Notes: generated by a model from the letters alone, not told the origin. Positions 5,884 to 14,705 are shown, numbered from the stretch's first letter. The stretch: DNA of 15,685 bases from an alpha proteobacterium SCGC AAA288-E13 (GCA_000504605.1 AZHQ01000017.1:1-15685); one strand, 5' to 3'. A program made the numbers and translations.

Positions 5884-6882
5884 TTACATTAAGCCTGCTT
5901 CTTTATAGTATTTTATTGCTCCAGGATGTAATGGTGCAGATAAACCATCTACGATCATTTTCTTTGGATCAAGATTAGCAAATGCTGGGTGTTGTTTTCT
6001 AAAATCGTCTAAATTTTCAAAAACAGCTTTAACAACTGCATAAACTAGTTCATCTGATACATCGGCGCTTGTTACGAATGAAGCCATTACCCCAAAAGTT
6101 GTTACATCTTTTTTAGATGTTTTATAAGTTCCTTTTGGAATTGTTGCCCATGCATAAAATGGATTGTCAGCAACTAATTTTTTTACAGCATCTGTCTGTA
6201 AATCAATTATTTTTGCTCCACATCCATCTGTTGATTGTGCAACACCCGAATTAGGTACACCAACTGTATATCCAAATGCATCTATTTTTCCGTCGCAAAG
6301 GGCACCTGATTGTTCTGATGAAGTTAGTTCAGATGTTCCACCAAAGAAACCTGTGTCTACTCCGTGAGCTTCCATTAAAACTTCGAAAGTTCCTCTTTGC
6401 CCTGAACCTGGATTTCCTATGTTGACTTTCTTACCTTTCATAGAATTCCAATCTTTAATTTTAGATTTTTTTCCAACTATAATTTGAAATGGCTCTGGAT
6501 GAGCAGAAAATACAGCTCTTAAACCTTTGAAAGGTTTTACTTTATCCGGTTTTGAACCATTATATGCATGATATTGCCAGTCTGACTGTGCTACACCAAA
6601 TTGTAGTTCGCCTTCCATAATTTGACCTATGTTGTAAGTAGATCCTCCTGTAGAAGGAGCTGAACATCTTAAAGCTTTGTCAGTTCCCTTTTTTCTTCCG
6701 TGTTCAGCGGATTGAATTTTTGCAACCATCTTACAAACAGCATTACCTACTTGAAAATAGACTCCCGTAGGTCCACCCGTACCGATAGAGAAATACTCAG
6801 CTGATTTTGCAACGCTAATTAGAGAAAACGATGCAACAAAAATCAGTAGAGAACTTGCTAACGATGAAATTATCTTTTTCAT
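5884..6882 (-). CDS. TAXI-family TRAP transporter solute-binding protein
   Basis: Periplasmic receptor that binds the substrate and delivers it to the fused permease. 332 residues. It has a signal peptide (MKKIISSLASSLLIFVASFS, cleavage near residues 25-28), then the TAXI hallmark FSIGTGGPTGVYFQVGNAVC. Further family features are AVFSAHPEPFQIIVGKKSKI, the GKKVNIGNPGSGQRGTFEVL segment and LHPGAIKYYKEAGL at the C-terminus. Four or more cysteines lie in the mature part (including DGCGAK), so disulfides are possible. The start is fixed by GGAGG 7 bp upstream. A weak promoter may lie in the 60-bp gap before it (TTGAGA overlapping the upstream stop codon, then TAGGAT or CATAAT). TAXI substrates include glutamate and other organic acids in characterised members; the neighbouring aminotransferase and acetoacetyl-CoA synthetase hint at an amino or keto acid, which is inference. 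Confidence 0.95.
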   Translation of the reverse strand: MKKIISSLASSLLIFVASFSLISVAKSAEYFSIGTGGPTGVYFQVGNAVCKMVAKIQSAEHGRKKGTDKALRCSAPSTGGSTYNIGQIMEGELQFGVAQSDWQYHAYNGSKPDKVKPFKGLRAVFSAHPEPFQIIVGKKSKIKDWNSMKGKKVNIGNPGSGQRGTFEVLMEAHGVDTGFFGGTSELTSSEQSGALCDGKIDAFGYTVGVPNSGVAQSTDGCGAKIIDLQTDAVKKLVADNPFYAWATIPKGTYKTSKKDVTTFGVMASFVTSADVSDELVYAVVKAVFENLDDFRKQHPAFANLDPKKMIVDGLSAPLHPGAIKYYKEAGLM

Positions 6883-6889
6883 ACTTTTT

Positions 6890-6894
6890 CCTCC
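6890..6894 (-). promoter_or_regulatory. Strong Shine-Dalgarno site of the TAXI binding-protein gene
   Basis: GGAGG lies 7 bp before ATG 6882. It is the clearest ribosome binding site in the window; most other genes here, including the permease, lack one. Together with the downstream terminator this predicts high expression of the binding protein over the permease. Confidence 0.85.
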
Positions 6895-6942
6895 ATTAAT
6901 GTTTTATTATGAAATATCCTAACAATAAATTTAGAATGAGTC

Positions 6943-8178
6943 TCAAATTTTTTCTGCCCACTGTTTTAACTTTGAAACACCTTCAAGAACGTTTGGAGCA
7001 AATTTAGAAAGGATGTCCTGATTTATTTCTTTACAACCTGAAGTATTATTTAAAAATTTTTCTCCGTCAAAATCGGTAAAACTCAATCTTGCCAGCATTT
7101 TGTTCTCAGAAAATCCAAACTCGCTTCCAGGCAACAAAGCAACTCCAGTCTCATTTATTATATTTTTACACATTTCTGAAGAGGTTCGAAATTTATTATT
7201 AATAAATTCCGGCATTATATAAAATCCACCTTCAGGCTTGTTAATCAAAATTTTATTTGATTTTAGATTTTCGTATACATACATGCCTATTTCTTTAAGA
7301 ATTTTTTTTGTCTTCTTAACATAATTGCTATGATCTTTGGTAAAGGCTGAAATAGCCGCATACTGAATTGGAGAACTTACAGAAGTAAAAGACTCACTAG
7401 CTAGTATTTTTAAAGAATTTTTTATATTATTTAAACTATTAGGAATAGCAAAAAAACCTAAGCGCCAGCCACCAGCTCCACACCATTTGCTTAATCCAGT
7501 ACTAATTATTGTTCCTTCATGATTATAATTCGAAATTGAATCATATTCATCACTGAATGAAAGTTCAGAGTAAATTTCATCTGATAATATTAAAAGATTA
7601 TATTTTTTAGCAACTTTCGCTAAATCATTTAAATTTTTACATATTGTACCAGAAGGATTATTTGGTGAATTTAAGAACAATAAATAATTTTTATTTTTAT
7701 TTAATTGAACTATATTTTCAATTTGTTGAGCGGTCGGAAACCAATTGTTTGAACTTGTAGTTTCAATCCAGTGAACTTTATTTCTTCCCAAAATAGCTTG
7801 GGGGCCATACGAAACCCAACTTGGAATTGGTAATAATATATCACCCTCAAATAATATTTGTAATAGAAGCATTAATTCTTTGGTTCCGGGACCAATGATT
7901 ATGTCATCGGCTCTAAATTTTTTTTTACTTTTTTTGTTTAAATATATGGCAACTGCTTCACGAAGCTCAACCAAACCCTGCATTGGTAAATATTTGTTTT
8001 GATGTACATTATTTTTCAATTCATTTCTTACAATTTCTGGTACTGGAAAGGGAGATTGTCCGAAACCAAACTTGTAAACTTTTTTTCCTTGGCTCTGAAG
8101 GCGTTTAGTCTCTTCATTAATTTGTAAAGTTGCTGATGGCTTAAGTCTTGTGACTATATCTTTAATCATTTTATTCAT
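6943..8178 (-). CDS. Class I/II pyridoxal-phosphate aminotransferase
   Basis: Transfers an amino group between an amino acid and a 2-oxo acid in the cytoplasm. 411 residues, normal for AspC-type fold I enzymes. Visible landmarks: GPGTKELM (96-103, cofactor phosphate), NSPNNPSGT (170-178, with the conserved Asn), SDEIYSEL (199-206, cofactor pyridine Asp), STGLSKWCGAGGWRLG (226-241; Lys231 forms the Schiff base, Arg239 the phosphate contact) and ARLSF (Arg364, substrate carboxylate). Its start overlaps the end of the acetoacetyl-CoA synthetase gene by 8 bp, so the two are translated together. A second in-frame Met at codon 4 could also serve. The donor and acceptor are not predictable; the long PSWVSYGP stretch differs from classical aspartate aminotransferase. 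It may process the amino acid imported by the adjacent TRAP system. Confidence 0.9.
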   Translation of the reverse strand: MNKMIKDIVTRLKPSATLQINEETKRLQSQGKKVYKFGFGQSPFPVPEIVRNELKNNVHQNKYLPMQGLVELREAVAIYLNKKSKKKFRADDIIIGPGTKELMLLLQILFEGDILLPIPSWVSYGPQAILGRNKVHWIETTSSNNWFPTAQQIENIVQLNKNKNYLLFLNSPNNPSGTICKNLNDLAKVAKKYNLLILSDEIYSELSFSDEYDSISNYNHEGTIISTGLSKWCGAGGWRLGFFAIPNSLNNIKNSLKILASESFTSVSSPIQYAAISAFTKDHSNYVKKTKKILKEIGMYVYENLKSNKILINKPEGGFYIMPEFINNKFRTSSEMCKNIINETGVALLPGSEFGFSENKMLARLSFTDFDGEKFLNNTSGCKEINQDILSKFAPNVLEGVSKLKQWAEKI

Positions 8179-10135
8179 ATAATTCTTTAATATTTTTGAA
8201 TTGATTTAATGCATCAGGATTTACGAGAGCCTCGAGATTTGTAATCTGATCACCTTCAATTGTTTGTTTAACAGCAAGTTCAACTATTTTACCATTTTTG
8301 GTCTTTGGAATATCTTTTATTGGAAAGATTTTGTAGGGTACATGCCTTGGAGAAGCATTTTTTTTAATTTGTTTTTTTATCTGCATAATTAATTCTTCAG
8401 TGAGATTAGATTGACTATTTAATACTACAAATAAAATAATTCTAATATCATTGTCCCAGGATTGTCCAACAACTAAAGCTTCCTTAATCTCATCAAATTT
8501 TTCTACTTCAGAATATATTTCCGCCGTTCCCAGTCTCACGCCCCCAGGATTGAGTGTCGTATCAGACCTTCCATAAATTATAAATCCTCCACTATCCTTT
8601 ACTTCAGCATAATCTCCATGGTGCCAAATATTTTCATATTTTGAAAAATATGCATTTTTATATTTTTTGTCTCCTTCATCATTCCAAAATTTTAAAGGCA
8701 TCGAAGGAAAAGGTTTTTTACAAACAAGTTCTCCTTTTTTATTTTTAATCGCATTGCCTTTTTCATCAAAAATATCTACATCCATACCTAGTCCTTTATT
8801 TTGTATTTCCCCTGAAATTACTGGCTGATAAATATTTCCAAGTACAAAGCAAGACACTATGTCTGTACCTCCGGATATGGAAGCTAGATGAACATCTTTT
8901 TTTATATTTTGATAAACATAATTAAATCCATCTTTAGATAGAGGAGATCCTGTAGAACAAATAGTTTTTAAATTGGATAAATTAAATTTATTTATTGGTG
9001 TACTTATACTTTTTCTTAAGGCATCTATATATTTTGCACTGATCCCAAATAAGGTTATATTTTCAGTATTTGCAATTTCAATTAAAAGATCATTTTTTTT
9101 ATACATTGGAAAACCATCAAATAATAAAATTGATGCTTTAAGGGCCAATGAACTAACCAACCAATTCCACATCATCCATCCACAGGTTGTAAAATAAAAA
9201 ACTTTATCATTTGACTTAATATCACAATGCAACATGAGTTCTTTTATATGCTGTAATAAAACTCCACCTGTTCTGTGGCAAATACATTTTGGTTTTCCAG
9301 TGGTTCCACTTGAGTATAAAATTGCAAGTGGATGATTAAAATTGAATAGTTTAAAATTCATTTTTTCATCACTATTATCAAAAATATCATTCCATTCAGT
9401 AATTTTTATATTTTTAATATTCATTTTCTTATTTGATATTTTGGTACCGGGATATGAAATAATAACCAAATGTTGAATTGATGGAATATTATATAAAATT
9501 TCCTGAGATCGATTTAAGACATTAATTTCTTTTGCGTTATAATAATATTTTTCTACAATAAATAATACTTTTGGATTTATTTGAGAAAATCTTTCGATAA
9601 CACCTTTTGTTCCAAAATCTGGTGAACATGATGACCAAATTACTCCTATAGCTGCTGAAGCCAAAAAGGCTTCTACAGTTTCTATACAATTAGGTAAGTA
9701 TGCTGCAACTGTATCTTTTTCTGTAATTCCGATATTTTTTAGAAATTTTGATATTTTAATAACATCATTTTTCAATTGATTCCAAGTTTTGTTTTCTTTA
9801 AAGCCATTTTCACTTATAAAAGTTAAAGCAAGTGAATTATCATTTTTTGTAAGTAAATTTTCTGAAAAATTTAACTTTGAATCTGATAAAAATTCATTTT
9901 TGTAAAATGTTTCAGAATAATGAATTAACTTGTTGCCTAATTGACCCTTAATATTTGAAAATTCCCATATTGATTTCCAAAATTCTCCGGGATTTTTAAT
10001 TGACCATTTCCATAATTGTTCATAATTATTTGTGAACTTAATTGAATAATTTTGTTTTAAGAAATTTTCAAATCTAAATAAATTTGAATTTTTTAATTTT
10101 TTTTCAGAACATTTCCAAAGTATATTTTCATTCAT
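8171..10135 (-). CDS. aacS: Acetoacetyl-CoA synthetase
   Basis: Activates acetoacetate to acetoacetyl-CoA using ATP and CoA, feeding ketone-body or leucine/PHB-type carbon into acetyl-CoA. 654 residues, the standard length, from the ANL adenylating superfamily. Landmarks: LYSSGTTGKPKC (phosphate loop, 273-284), FTTCGWMMWNWLVSSLAL (316-333, typical of this enzyme rather than acetyl-CoA synthetase), ISGGTDIVSCFVLGN (420-434), GEIQNKGLGMDV, KPFPSMPLKFWND, HHGDYA (Asp508), YGRSDTTLNPGGVRLGTAEI (521-540) and the catalytic lysine in TKNGK (Lys616). ATG 10135 is preferred over an in-frame TTG at 10141 because it forms a 4-bp ATGA overlap with the gene before it. The aminotransferase gene overlaps its end. 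This is the middle gene of a tightly coupled unit. Confidence 0.95.
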   Translation of the reverse strand: MNENILWKCSEKKLKNSNLFRFENFLKQNYSIKFTNNYEQLWKWSIKNPGEFWKSIWEFSNIKGQLGNKLIHYSETFYKNEFLSDSKLNFSENLLTKNDNSLALTFISENGFKENKTWNQLKNDVIKISKFLKNIGITEKDTVAAYLPNCIETVEAFLASAAIGVIWSSCSPDFGTKGVIERFSQINPKVLFIVEKYYYNAKEINVLNRSQEILYNIPSIQHLVIISYPGTKISNKKMNIKNIKITEWNDIFDNSDEKMNFKLFNFNHPLAILYSSGTTGKPKCICHRTGGVLLQHIKELMLHCDIKSNDKVFYFTTCGWMMWNWLVSSLALKASILLFDGFPMYKKNDLLIEIANTENITLFGISAKYIDALRKSISTPINKFNLSNLKTICSTGSPLSKDGFNYVYQNIKKDVHLASISGGTDIVSCFVLGNIYQPVISGEIQNKGLGMDVDIFDEKGNAIKNKKGELVCKKPFPSMPLKFWNDEGDKKYKNAYFSKYENIWHHGDYAEVKDSGGFIIYGRSDTTLNPGGVRLGTAEIYSEVEKFDEIKEALVVGQSWDNDIRIILFVVLNSQSNLTEELIMQIKKQIKKNASPRHVPYKIFPIKDIPKTKNGKIVELAVKQTIEGDQITNLEALVNPDALNQFKNIKELYE

Positions 10136-10347
10136 TTGCAAAAATATTTTGACAATAAATTGTTATGATAAAAATTAGTTTTGAGTCCTTTTTTTTTTAA
10201 GAAAATCTCTAATCGTTTATCTAATATTACAAATTCTATTTTAGTTTTGTATTCTTCAATTTCATTAATCAATAAGGATGATTTTAATGATTGATAAAAA
10301 CTTCCTTCCATTGATGACGTTCCCTCAAATAAAACAGCAATTTTCAT
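10132..10347 (-). CDS. 71-residue protein resembling the N-terminus of a glycosyltransferase (likely truncated)
   Basis: Starts MKIAVLFEGTSSMEGSFYQS, then continues with a helix and FVILDKRLEIFLKKKGLKTN. A Rossmann-like first strand (MKIAVLF), a Gly/Ser-rich turn and a FYQSL helix, followed by a second strand and helix, is the opening of GT-B glycosyltransferases found in polysaccharide clusters. Those are normally 350 residues or more, so most of the enzyme, including both sugar-nucleotide binding parts, is absent. The frame ends exactly at the start of the acetoacetyl-CoA synthetase gene with an ATGA overlap. A putative extended -10 promoter lies 33 bp upstream. It is either a remnant whose translation still drives the synthetase, or a short protein in its own right. 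The family assignment is a pattern judgement. Confidence 0.55.
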   Translation of the reverse strand: MKIAVLFEGTSSMEGSFYQSLKSSLLINEIEEYKTKIEFVILDKRLEIFLKKKGLKTNFYHNNLLSKYFCK

Positions 10348-10379
10348 TTAGCTATTAAATATTATCTAAACTGTTTTCT

Positions 10380-10388
10380 ATTATAACA
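10380..10388 (-). promoter_or_regulatory. Extended -10 promoter for the glycosyltransferase fragment/aacS/aminotransferase unit
   Basis: On the minus strand TGTTATAAT gives a consensus TATAAT with the TG of an extended -10 element. Transcription would start near 10373, about 25 nt before ATG 10347. There is no good -35 box, which an extended -10 does not need. It lies in the 101-bp gap after the DegT gene, so the metabolic unit can be transcribed independently of the sugar genes upstream. Confidence 0.45.
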
Positions 10389-10448
10389 ATAAAACTCTGG
10401 TTGATAGATTTGTTAATATATAGCCGTTTCACTTCTTAATTAATACTA

Positions 10449-11573
10449 TTACAAATACTTATTAACAATATTGGTAATATATTTTAATTCTTTTAACTTT
10501 AATTTTAATCCCGATGGTAGATAAAAGCCATTTAAAGATAAAAACTCAGAATTTGGAAACGATAGATCTTTAAATAAACCTTTATTTAAAAAAATCTCTT
10601 GTTTATGCATTGGCCAAAAAAAAGAACGTGTTTGAATATTTTTTTTCAAAAGTTTTTTTTGAAGTTCTTTTGAAGTGATTTTATTATTTTTTTTTACAAC
10701 TACTCCAAACACCCAGTAAATATTTTTAGCATAGGAAAGTTCTTTTGGCTGAATAATAATATTTTTGTTTTGATGTAGATTATTATAGTAATAATTTCCT
10801 ATTTTTCTCTTCCTTTGAACTATTTGCTTAATTCTTTTTAGCTGATTTAAACCCAATGATGCCTGAATATTTGTAAATCTATAATTCCAACCTATATCAA
10901 AATGATTAAATCTATTTTTGGAGCCAAAACATAAATTTCTTAAACCTACTATTTTATTATTTAATTTTTTACTATTTGTAAGAAGCATTCCCCCTTCTCC
11001 TGTAGTAATGTGTTTATTTGCATAAAAGCTAAATATACTAATATCTCCAAAACTCCCACAAAAACGATTTTTATATTTTTGTCCTATCATTTCTGCTGCA
11101 TCTTCAATTAAATATAGTTTGTATTTTTTAACAATTTTTATAATTGAATCCATATCATTAGGAAATCCATAAATATGGGGTAACATTAAAGCTTTCGTTC
11201 TTGGTGAAATTTTGTTTTCTATATCTTCTATTTTAATATTCCAAGTATTTAAATCTACATCAACTAAAACAGGGGTAGCTAAATTTTTTATAATAGCATT
11301 TGCATTTGATATAATTGTAAATGTAGGCATTATAACTTCGTCATTTTTTCCAATATCTAAAGATTTTACGGCTATTTCTAGAGCTGCCGTGCCGCTTGAT
11401 ACACAACAAGCAAACTTTCTTTTTACTAATTTTGCCATTTTAATTTCAAATTCTCTTACCCGAGGACCTTCTGAAGAAATCCATCCAGTAGAAATAGTTT
11501 CATAAACAGCCTTTGCATCGCTTTTGGTTATCAATGGAGTATTTACAGGAATAAAATTTTTATATTTTGCCAC
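10449..11573 (-). CDS. DegT/DnrJ/EryC1/StrS-family sugar aminotransferase (perosamine synthase-like)
   Basis: Uses pyridoxal phosphate and glutamate to aminate a nucleotide-linked keto-sugar for surface polysaccharide. 374 residues, full family length. Landmarks: IPVNTPLITKSDAKAV and TGWISSEGPRVREFE at the N-terminus, VSSGTAALEIA (58-68), MPTFTIISNANAI, PHIYGFPNDMD, IEDAAEMIG (Asp158, cofactor pyridine), SFYANKHITTGEGGML (Lys187, Schiff base) and WNYRFTNIQASLGLNQL. The order and wording resemble GDP-perosamine synthases (NWISS, TFTYI, HLYG), so a GDP- or dTDP-4-keto-6-deoxysugar is a likely substrate, but this needs a phylogeny. It begins with GTG, 3 bp after the cupin gene stop, so the two form an operon. 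The C-terminal half is markedly Lys/Asn/Ile-rich. Confidence 0.9.
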   Translation of the reverse strand: MAKYKNFIPVNTPLITKSDAKAVYETISTGWISSEGPRVREFEIKMAKLVKRKFACCVSSGTAALEIAVKSLDIGKNDEVIMPTFTIISNANAIIKNLATPVLVDVDLNTWNIKIEDIENKISPRTKALMLPHIYGFPNDMDSIIKIVKKYKLYLIEDAAEMIGQKYKNRFCGSFGDISIFSFYANKHITTGEGGMLLTNSKKLNNKIVGLRNLCFGSKNRFNHFDIGWNYRFTNIQASLGLNQLKRIKQIVQRKRKIGNYYYNNLHQNKNIIIQPKELSYAKNIYWVFGVVVKKNNKITSKELQKKLLKKNIQTRSFFWPMHKQEIFLNKGLFKDLSFPNSEFLSLNGFYLPSGLKLKLKELKYITNIVNKYL

Positions 11574-11576
11574 GAT

Positions 11577-11990
11577 TTAAATAAATATTTTATCTTTTGG
11601 TCCGAAATAGGGACCTTGTTTTATTTCAATTATTTTTACATTTACAATTATATCAAAACCATGGTCTCCTCTAAAAAGCATTATAATATCTCCAGAGTAA
11701 AGTATTCTATCTTTTTTTATATTGTTATTTTTTATATCATAAAATTTTACTTTTAACTTTCCCTTTTGAATTAAAAGCACTTCACTACAGCAATATATTT
11801 TTCGAATATTATTAGTATGATAATGAAATTGTATTTTATGATTTTTTTTATACTTTATAAAACCCAATTGAAAAAAATTGGTTTTATTAGTAACAAAATC
11901 AACTCCCGCTTTTTTAAATTGATTTACTTTTGAGATAATAATTGCATAAATTTTATTGCTATGTATAATTCGTTCTATTCTTTTTGACAT
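11577..11990 (-). CDS. Small cupin-fold protein of a polysaccharide gene pair
   Basis: 137 residues with a cupin pattern: FHYHTNN (His56, His58), SEVLLIQKGKLKVKFYD (Glu70), YSGDIIMLFRGDHGF (His110) and the ending IIEIKQGPYFGPKD. The HxH...E...H arrangement would bind a divalent metal. Proteins with this SEVLFI.KGK..VDFYD...HGF...IKQGPY pattern occur in capsule and lipopolysaccharide clusters but have no assigned reaction. Its length equals that of FdtA/QdtA sugar 3,4-ketoisomerases that pair with DegT aminotransferases, yet it lacks their usual motifs, so an isomerase or epimerase role is only a guess. It is the first gene of the pair with the aminotransferase. Confidence 0.7.
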   Translation of the reverse strand: MSKRIERIIHSNKIYAIIISKVNQFKKAGVDFVTNKTNFFQLGFIKYKKNHKIQFHYHTNNIRKIYCCSEVLLIQKGKLKVKFYDIKNNNIKKDRILYSGDIIMLFRGDHGFDIIVNVKIIEIKQGPYFGPKDKIFI

Positions 11991-12212
11991 AAATTTAATA
12001 ATTGTTAACTATTTTTTTTAAAAAATTTTATAACAAACATAAAAAAATAATTTAAAAAAACATTATAGAAATTATCTTAGTTATGTTAGACTTCATTGAT
12101 TATTAACTTAAAATGAGAACTTTTCACTAAACGATTCGGTCATGTTTTAGTCTTCTTTTGTTCTAAACACTGAACTAGATCTGGTATATATCTAAAATCA
12201 ACACACAATAAA
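11991..12212 (+). other. Divergent intergenic region between cupin and helicase genes
   Basis: 222 bp of mostly A/T sequence that must hold the promoters of both divergent genes. Its right half (12070-12200) is slightly less A-rich. I find no convincing -35/-10 pair, no palindromic operator and no RNA structure. TATATA at about 12185 is a weak -10 candidate for the helicase gene. This gap marks the border between the sugar/metabolism block and the RNA-related genes. Confidence 0.4.
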
Positions 12213-14705
12213 ATGGATTTAAACAAAAAACAAATTATCGCAGTTCTTGGACCAACTAATACTGGAAAAACTCATTTGGCAATTGAAACAATGTTGGGTT
12301 TTGAAAGTGGTATTTTAGGATTTCCATTAAGATTGCTAGCAAGAGAATTTTACGAAAAAGTTCTAAAAAAAACTAATCCCTCAAAAGTTGCTTTTATAAC
12401 TGGAGAAGAAAAAATTATTCCTGTTAATGCAAAGTATTTTTTATGTACTGTCGAATCAATGCCAGTAGATAAATCTGTAGAATTTATTGGTGTAGATGAA
12501 ATTCAAATGTGTGCAGATCATGAAAGAGGACATGTATTTACAGATCGCCTTCTAAATTTACGAGGTGAAAAAGTTACAATGTTTTTAGGTTCTCATAATA
12601 TGAAAGGTATCATTGAATCTCTTGGAGAAAATATAGAGTTTATTAGTAAGAATAGATTTTCGAAACTAACTTATAGTGGTCAAAAAAAAATATCTAGATT
12701 AAATAGAAAAACTGCAATTATTGCTTTTTCTGCTGAAGAAGTTTATGCAATTGCAGAATTAGTTAGAAGACAAAAGGGTGGCTCTGCAATAGTAATGGGT
12801 TCATTAAGTCCAAAAACGAGAAATTCTCAAGTAAAATTATATCAATCAGGTGACGTTGATTTTTTAGTTGCTACTGATGCCATCGGAATGGGAATAAACA
12901 TGGATATTGATAATGTTTATTTTACTAATTTAAAGAAATTTGATGGTAAAAAGTTAAGAAGATTAAATTTGGCAGAAATATCTCAAATAGCAGGCAGAGC
13001 AGGGCGTCATGTAAATGATGGAAATTTTGGCATCACTGGACAATGTGAAAATTTAACATCCGAAGAAATTGAATTAATTGAGAATCACAAGTTAGAATCA
13101 CTACAAAGAATTTATTGGAGAAATTCTAATTTAAATTTTAGAAATTTTGAAACTTTAATCAATTCTTTAGAAAACAAACCAAAAAAACCTTTTTTAAGAA
13201 GAATAAGTGATTGTGAAGATGAAAAAATGCTAAAATATTTTTTAAAAAATAATTTAAAATTAAATGTTGCTAATAAAAAAAACACTCTAGAGATCTTGTG
13301 GGATTGTTGTCAAATACCTGATTTTGTTAAAAATACTTATGGTGATCACTTAGAAGTTGTTAGTAAAGTTTTTAATTTTCTAACTTCAAATAAAAATAGA
13401 GTGCCAAACTTATATATGCGCGAACAAATAAATAATTTGGATAAATTAAACGGAAATGTGGATACTTTATCAAATAGAATATCAAATGTAAGAACTTGGG
13501 CTTATGTTGCAAATAAAAAGAATTGGGTACAAAATCAAGATTATTGGGTTGAAAGAACAAAAACGCTAGAAGATAAATTATCGGACAGACTTCATGAAGA
13601 ATTAACAAAAAGCTTTATTGATAAAAGAGCAAGCGTGTTAGCTAGAGGCCTTAAACAAGATATAGTTTTGGAAACAAAGATAAAAAATGATAAAGACATA
13701 ATTATTGATGGTCACTTCATAGGAGAAATAAAGGGGCTAAAATTAAATTTAGATTTTAAAACTGGAGCTCTTGATACAGATATTAAATCACTAAAAAAAG
13801 CAGCTCGGCAAGGAATTAGTCCAGAATTAACAAAAAGAGTAAATCTGATTATTAGCAGTGGAATTTTAAAATTGAATGAAGACTTTAAAATTTATTGGCT
13901 AGATAATCCTATTGCTCAAATTATACCAGGGAAAAACTATTTGGAACCATATATAGATTTAATTACTGATGATATATTGGATTTAGATTCAAAAAACAAA
14001 TTAATAGAATTTTTAAATAATTGGATAAAAAAACTTATAAATGCTGAGTTAAAGGACTTAGTAAATTTAAATCAATTTGAACAAAAAAATAGTTCGGTAA
14101 GAGCTTTGTGTTATCAATTATTTGAAAATAATGGAGTATTAAAAAGAGACTCTGTTAATGAATTTATAAAAAAACTTAACCAAGATGACAGAAGATCTTT
14201 AAGAAATAAGGGTGTAAAAATTGGAAGGTATCATATCTTCTTACACAGAATATTTAAACCAAGTGCAGTAACTACGAGAATACTTTTGTGGAAAAATTTT
14301 TTTCGAAAAAATATAGAAATTCGTCCTCCTAAATTTGGTCTAAATTTTTTACATTTAAAACAAAAAATAGACCAAAAATTCATGTTAATTTGTGGTTTTG
14401 AAAAATTTGAAAATTTTTTTGTTAGAATTGATATCTTAGAACGATTATTTATAAAAATTATAGAAAATAATAAAAAAAATAGAATAAAATTAAACTCTGA
14501 TATGATTAACCTACTAGGTTGTAATAAGGACAATTTTATAAAATTACTTGAACTCATGAATTACAAAATCGAAAAAAGAAAAGAAGAAAATGAAATATAT
14601 TGCAGATATATGTCAAAAAAAATTAGTTACAAAAAAAAATTTTTTAAAGAAAAAAAGAAAGATGACAACCCGTTTAGCATTTTAACAAATGTTAATTTTA
14701 ATTAA
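12213..14705 (+). CDS. Suv3-like ATP-dependent RNA helicase
   Basis: SF2 (Ski2-like/Suv3) RNA helicase, the bacterial counterpart of the mitochondrial Suv3 helicase that unwinds RNA for degradation. 830 residues. Landmarks: GPTNTGKT (13-20, Walker A), FPLRLLAREFYEK (37-49), GEEKI, CTVESMP, GVDEIQM (93-99, Walker B as DEIQ), GSLSPKTRNSQ (196-206), ATDAIGMGINM (220-230, motif V) and EISQIAGRAGRH (255-266, motif VI). Residues 300-500 match the Suv3 C-terminal region in outline; the last 200 are Lys/Asn/Ile-rich and end KDDNPFSILTNVNF. A zinc-finger-like tail of the kind seen in some alphaproteobacterial relatives is not apparent. The start lacks a Shine-Dalgarno site. A TerB-like gene and a CarD-family gene follow on the same strand 42 and 37 bp apart, so probably one operon. 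Confidence 0.9.
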   Translation: MDLNKKQIIAVLGPTNTGKTHLAIETMLGFESGILGFPLRLLAREFYEKVLKKTNPSKVAFITGEEKIIPVNAKYFLCTVESMPVDKSVEFIGVDEIQMCADHERGHVFTDRLLNLRGEKVTMFLGSHNMKGIIESLGENIEFISKNRFSKLTYSGQKKISRLNRKTAIIAFSAEEVYAIAELVRRQKGGSAIVMGSLSPKTRNSQVKLYQSGDVDFLVATDAIGMGINMDIDNVYFTNLKKFDGKKLRRLNLAEISQIAGRAGRHVNDGNFGITGQCENLTSEEIELIENHKLESLQRIYWRNSNLNFRNFETLINSLENKPKKPFLRRISDCEDEKMLKYFLKNNLKLNVANKKNTLEILWDCCQIPDFVKNTYGDHLEVVSKVFNFLTSNKNRVPNLYMREQINNLDKLNGNVDTLSNRISNVRTWAYVANKKNWVQNQDYWVERTKTLEDKLSDRLHEELTKSFIDKRASVLARGLKQDIVLETKIKNDKDIIIDGHFIGEIKGLKLNLDFKTGALDTDIKSLKKAARQGISPELTKRVNLIISSGILKLNEDFKIYWLDNPIAQIIPGKNYLEPYIDLITDDILDLDSKNKLIEFLNNWIKKLINAELKDLVNLNQFEQKNSSVRALCYQLFENNGVLKRDSVNEFIKKLNQDDRRSLRNKGVKIGRYHIFLHRIFKPSAVTTRILLWKNFFRKNIEIRPPKFGLNFLHLKQKIDQKFMLICGFEKFENFFVRIDILERLFIKIIENNKKNRIKLNSDMINLLGCNKDNFIKLLELMNYKIEKRKEENEIYCRYMSKKISYKKKFFKEKKKDDNPFSILTNVNFN

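Noticed and set aside
11212..11505. Plus-strand frame of 97 codons
   Set aside because: Antisense to the conserved N-terminal half of the DegT aminotransferase.
14231..14557. Minus-strand frame of 108 codons
   Set aside because: Antisense to the C-terminal part of the helicase; its Phe/Ile/Ser-rich composition is what reversed Lys/Asn-rich coding sequence gives.
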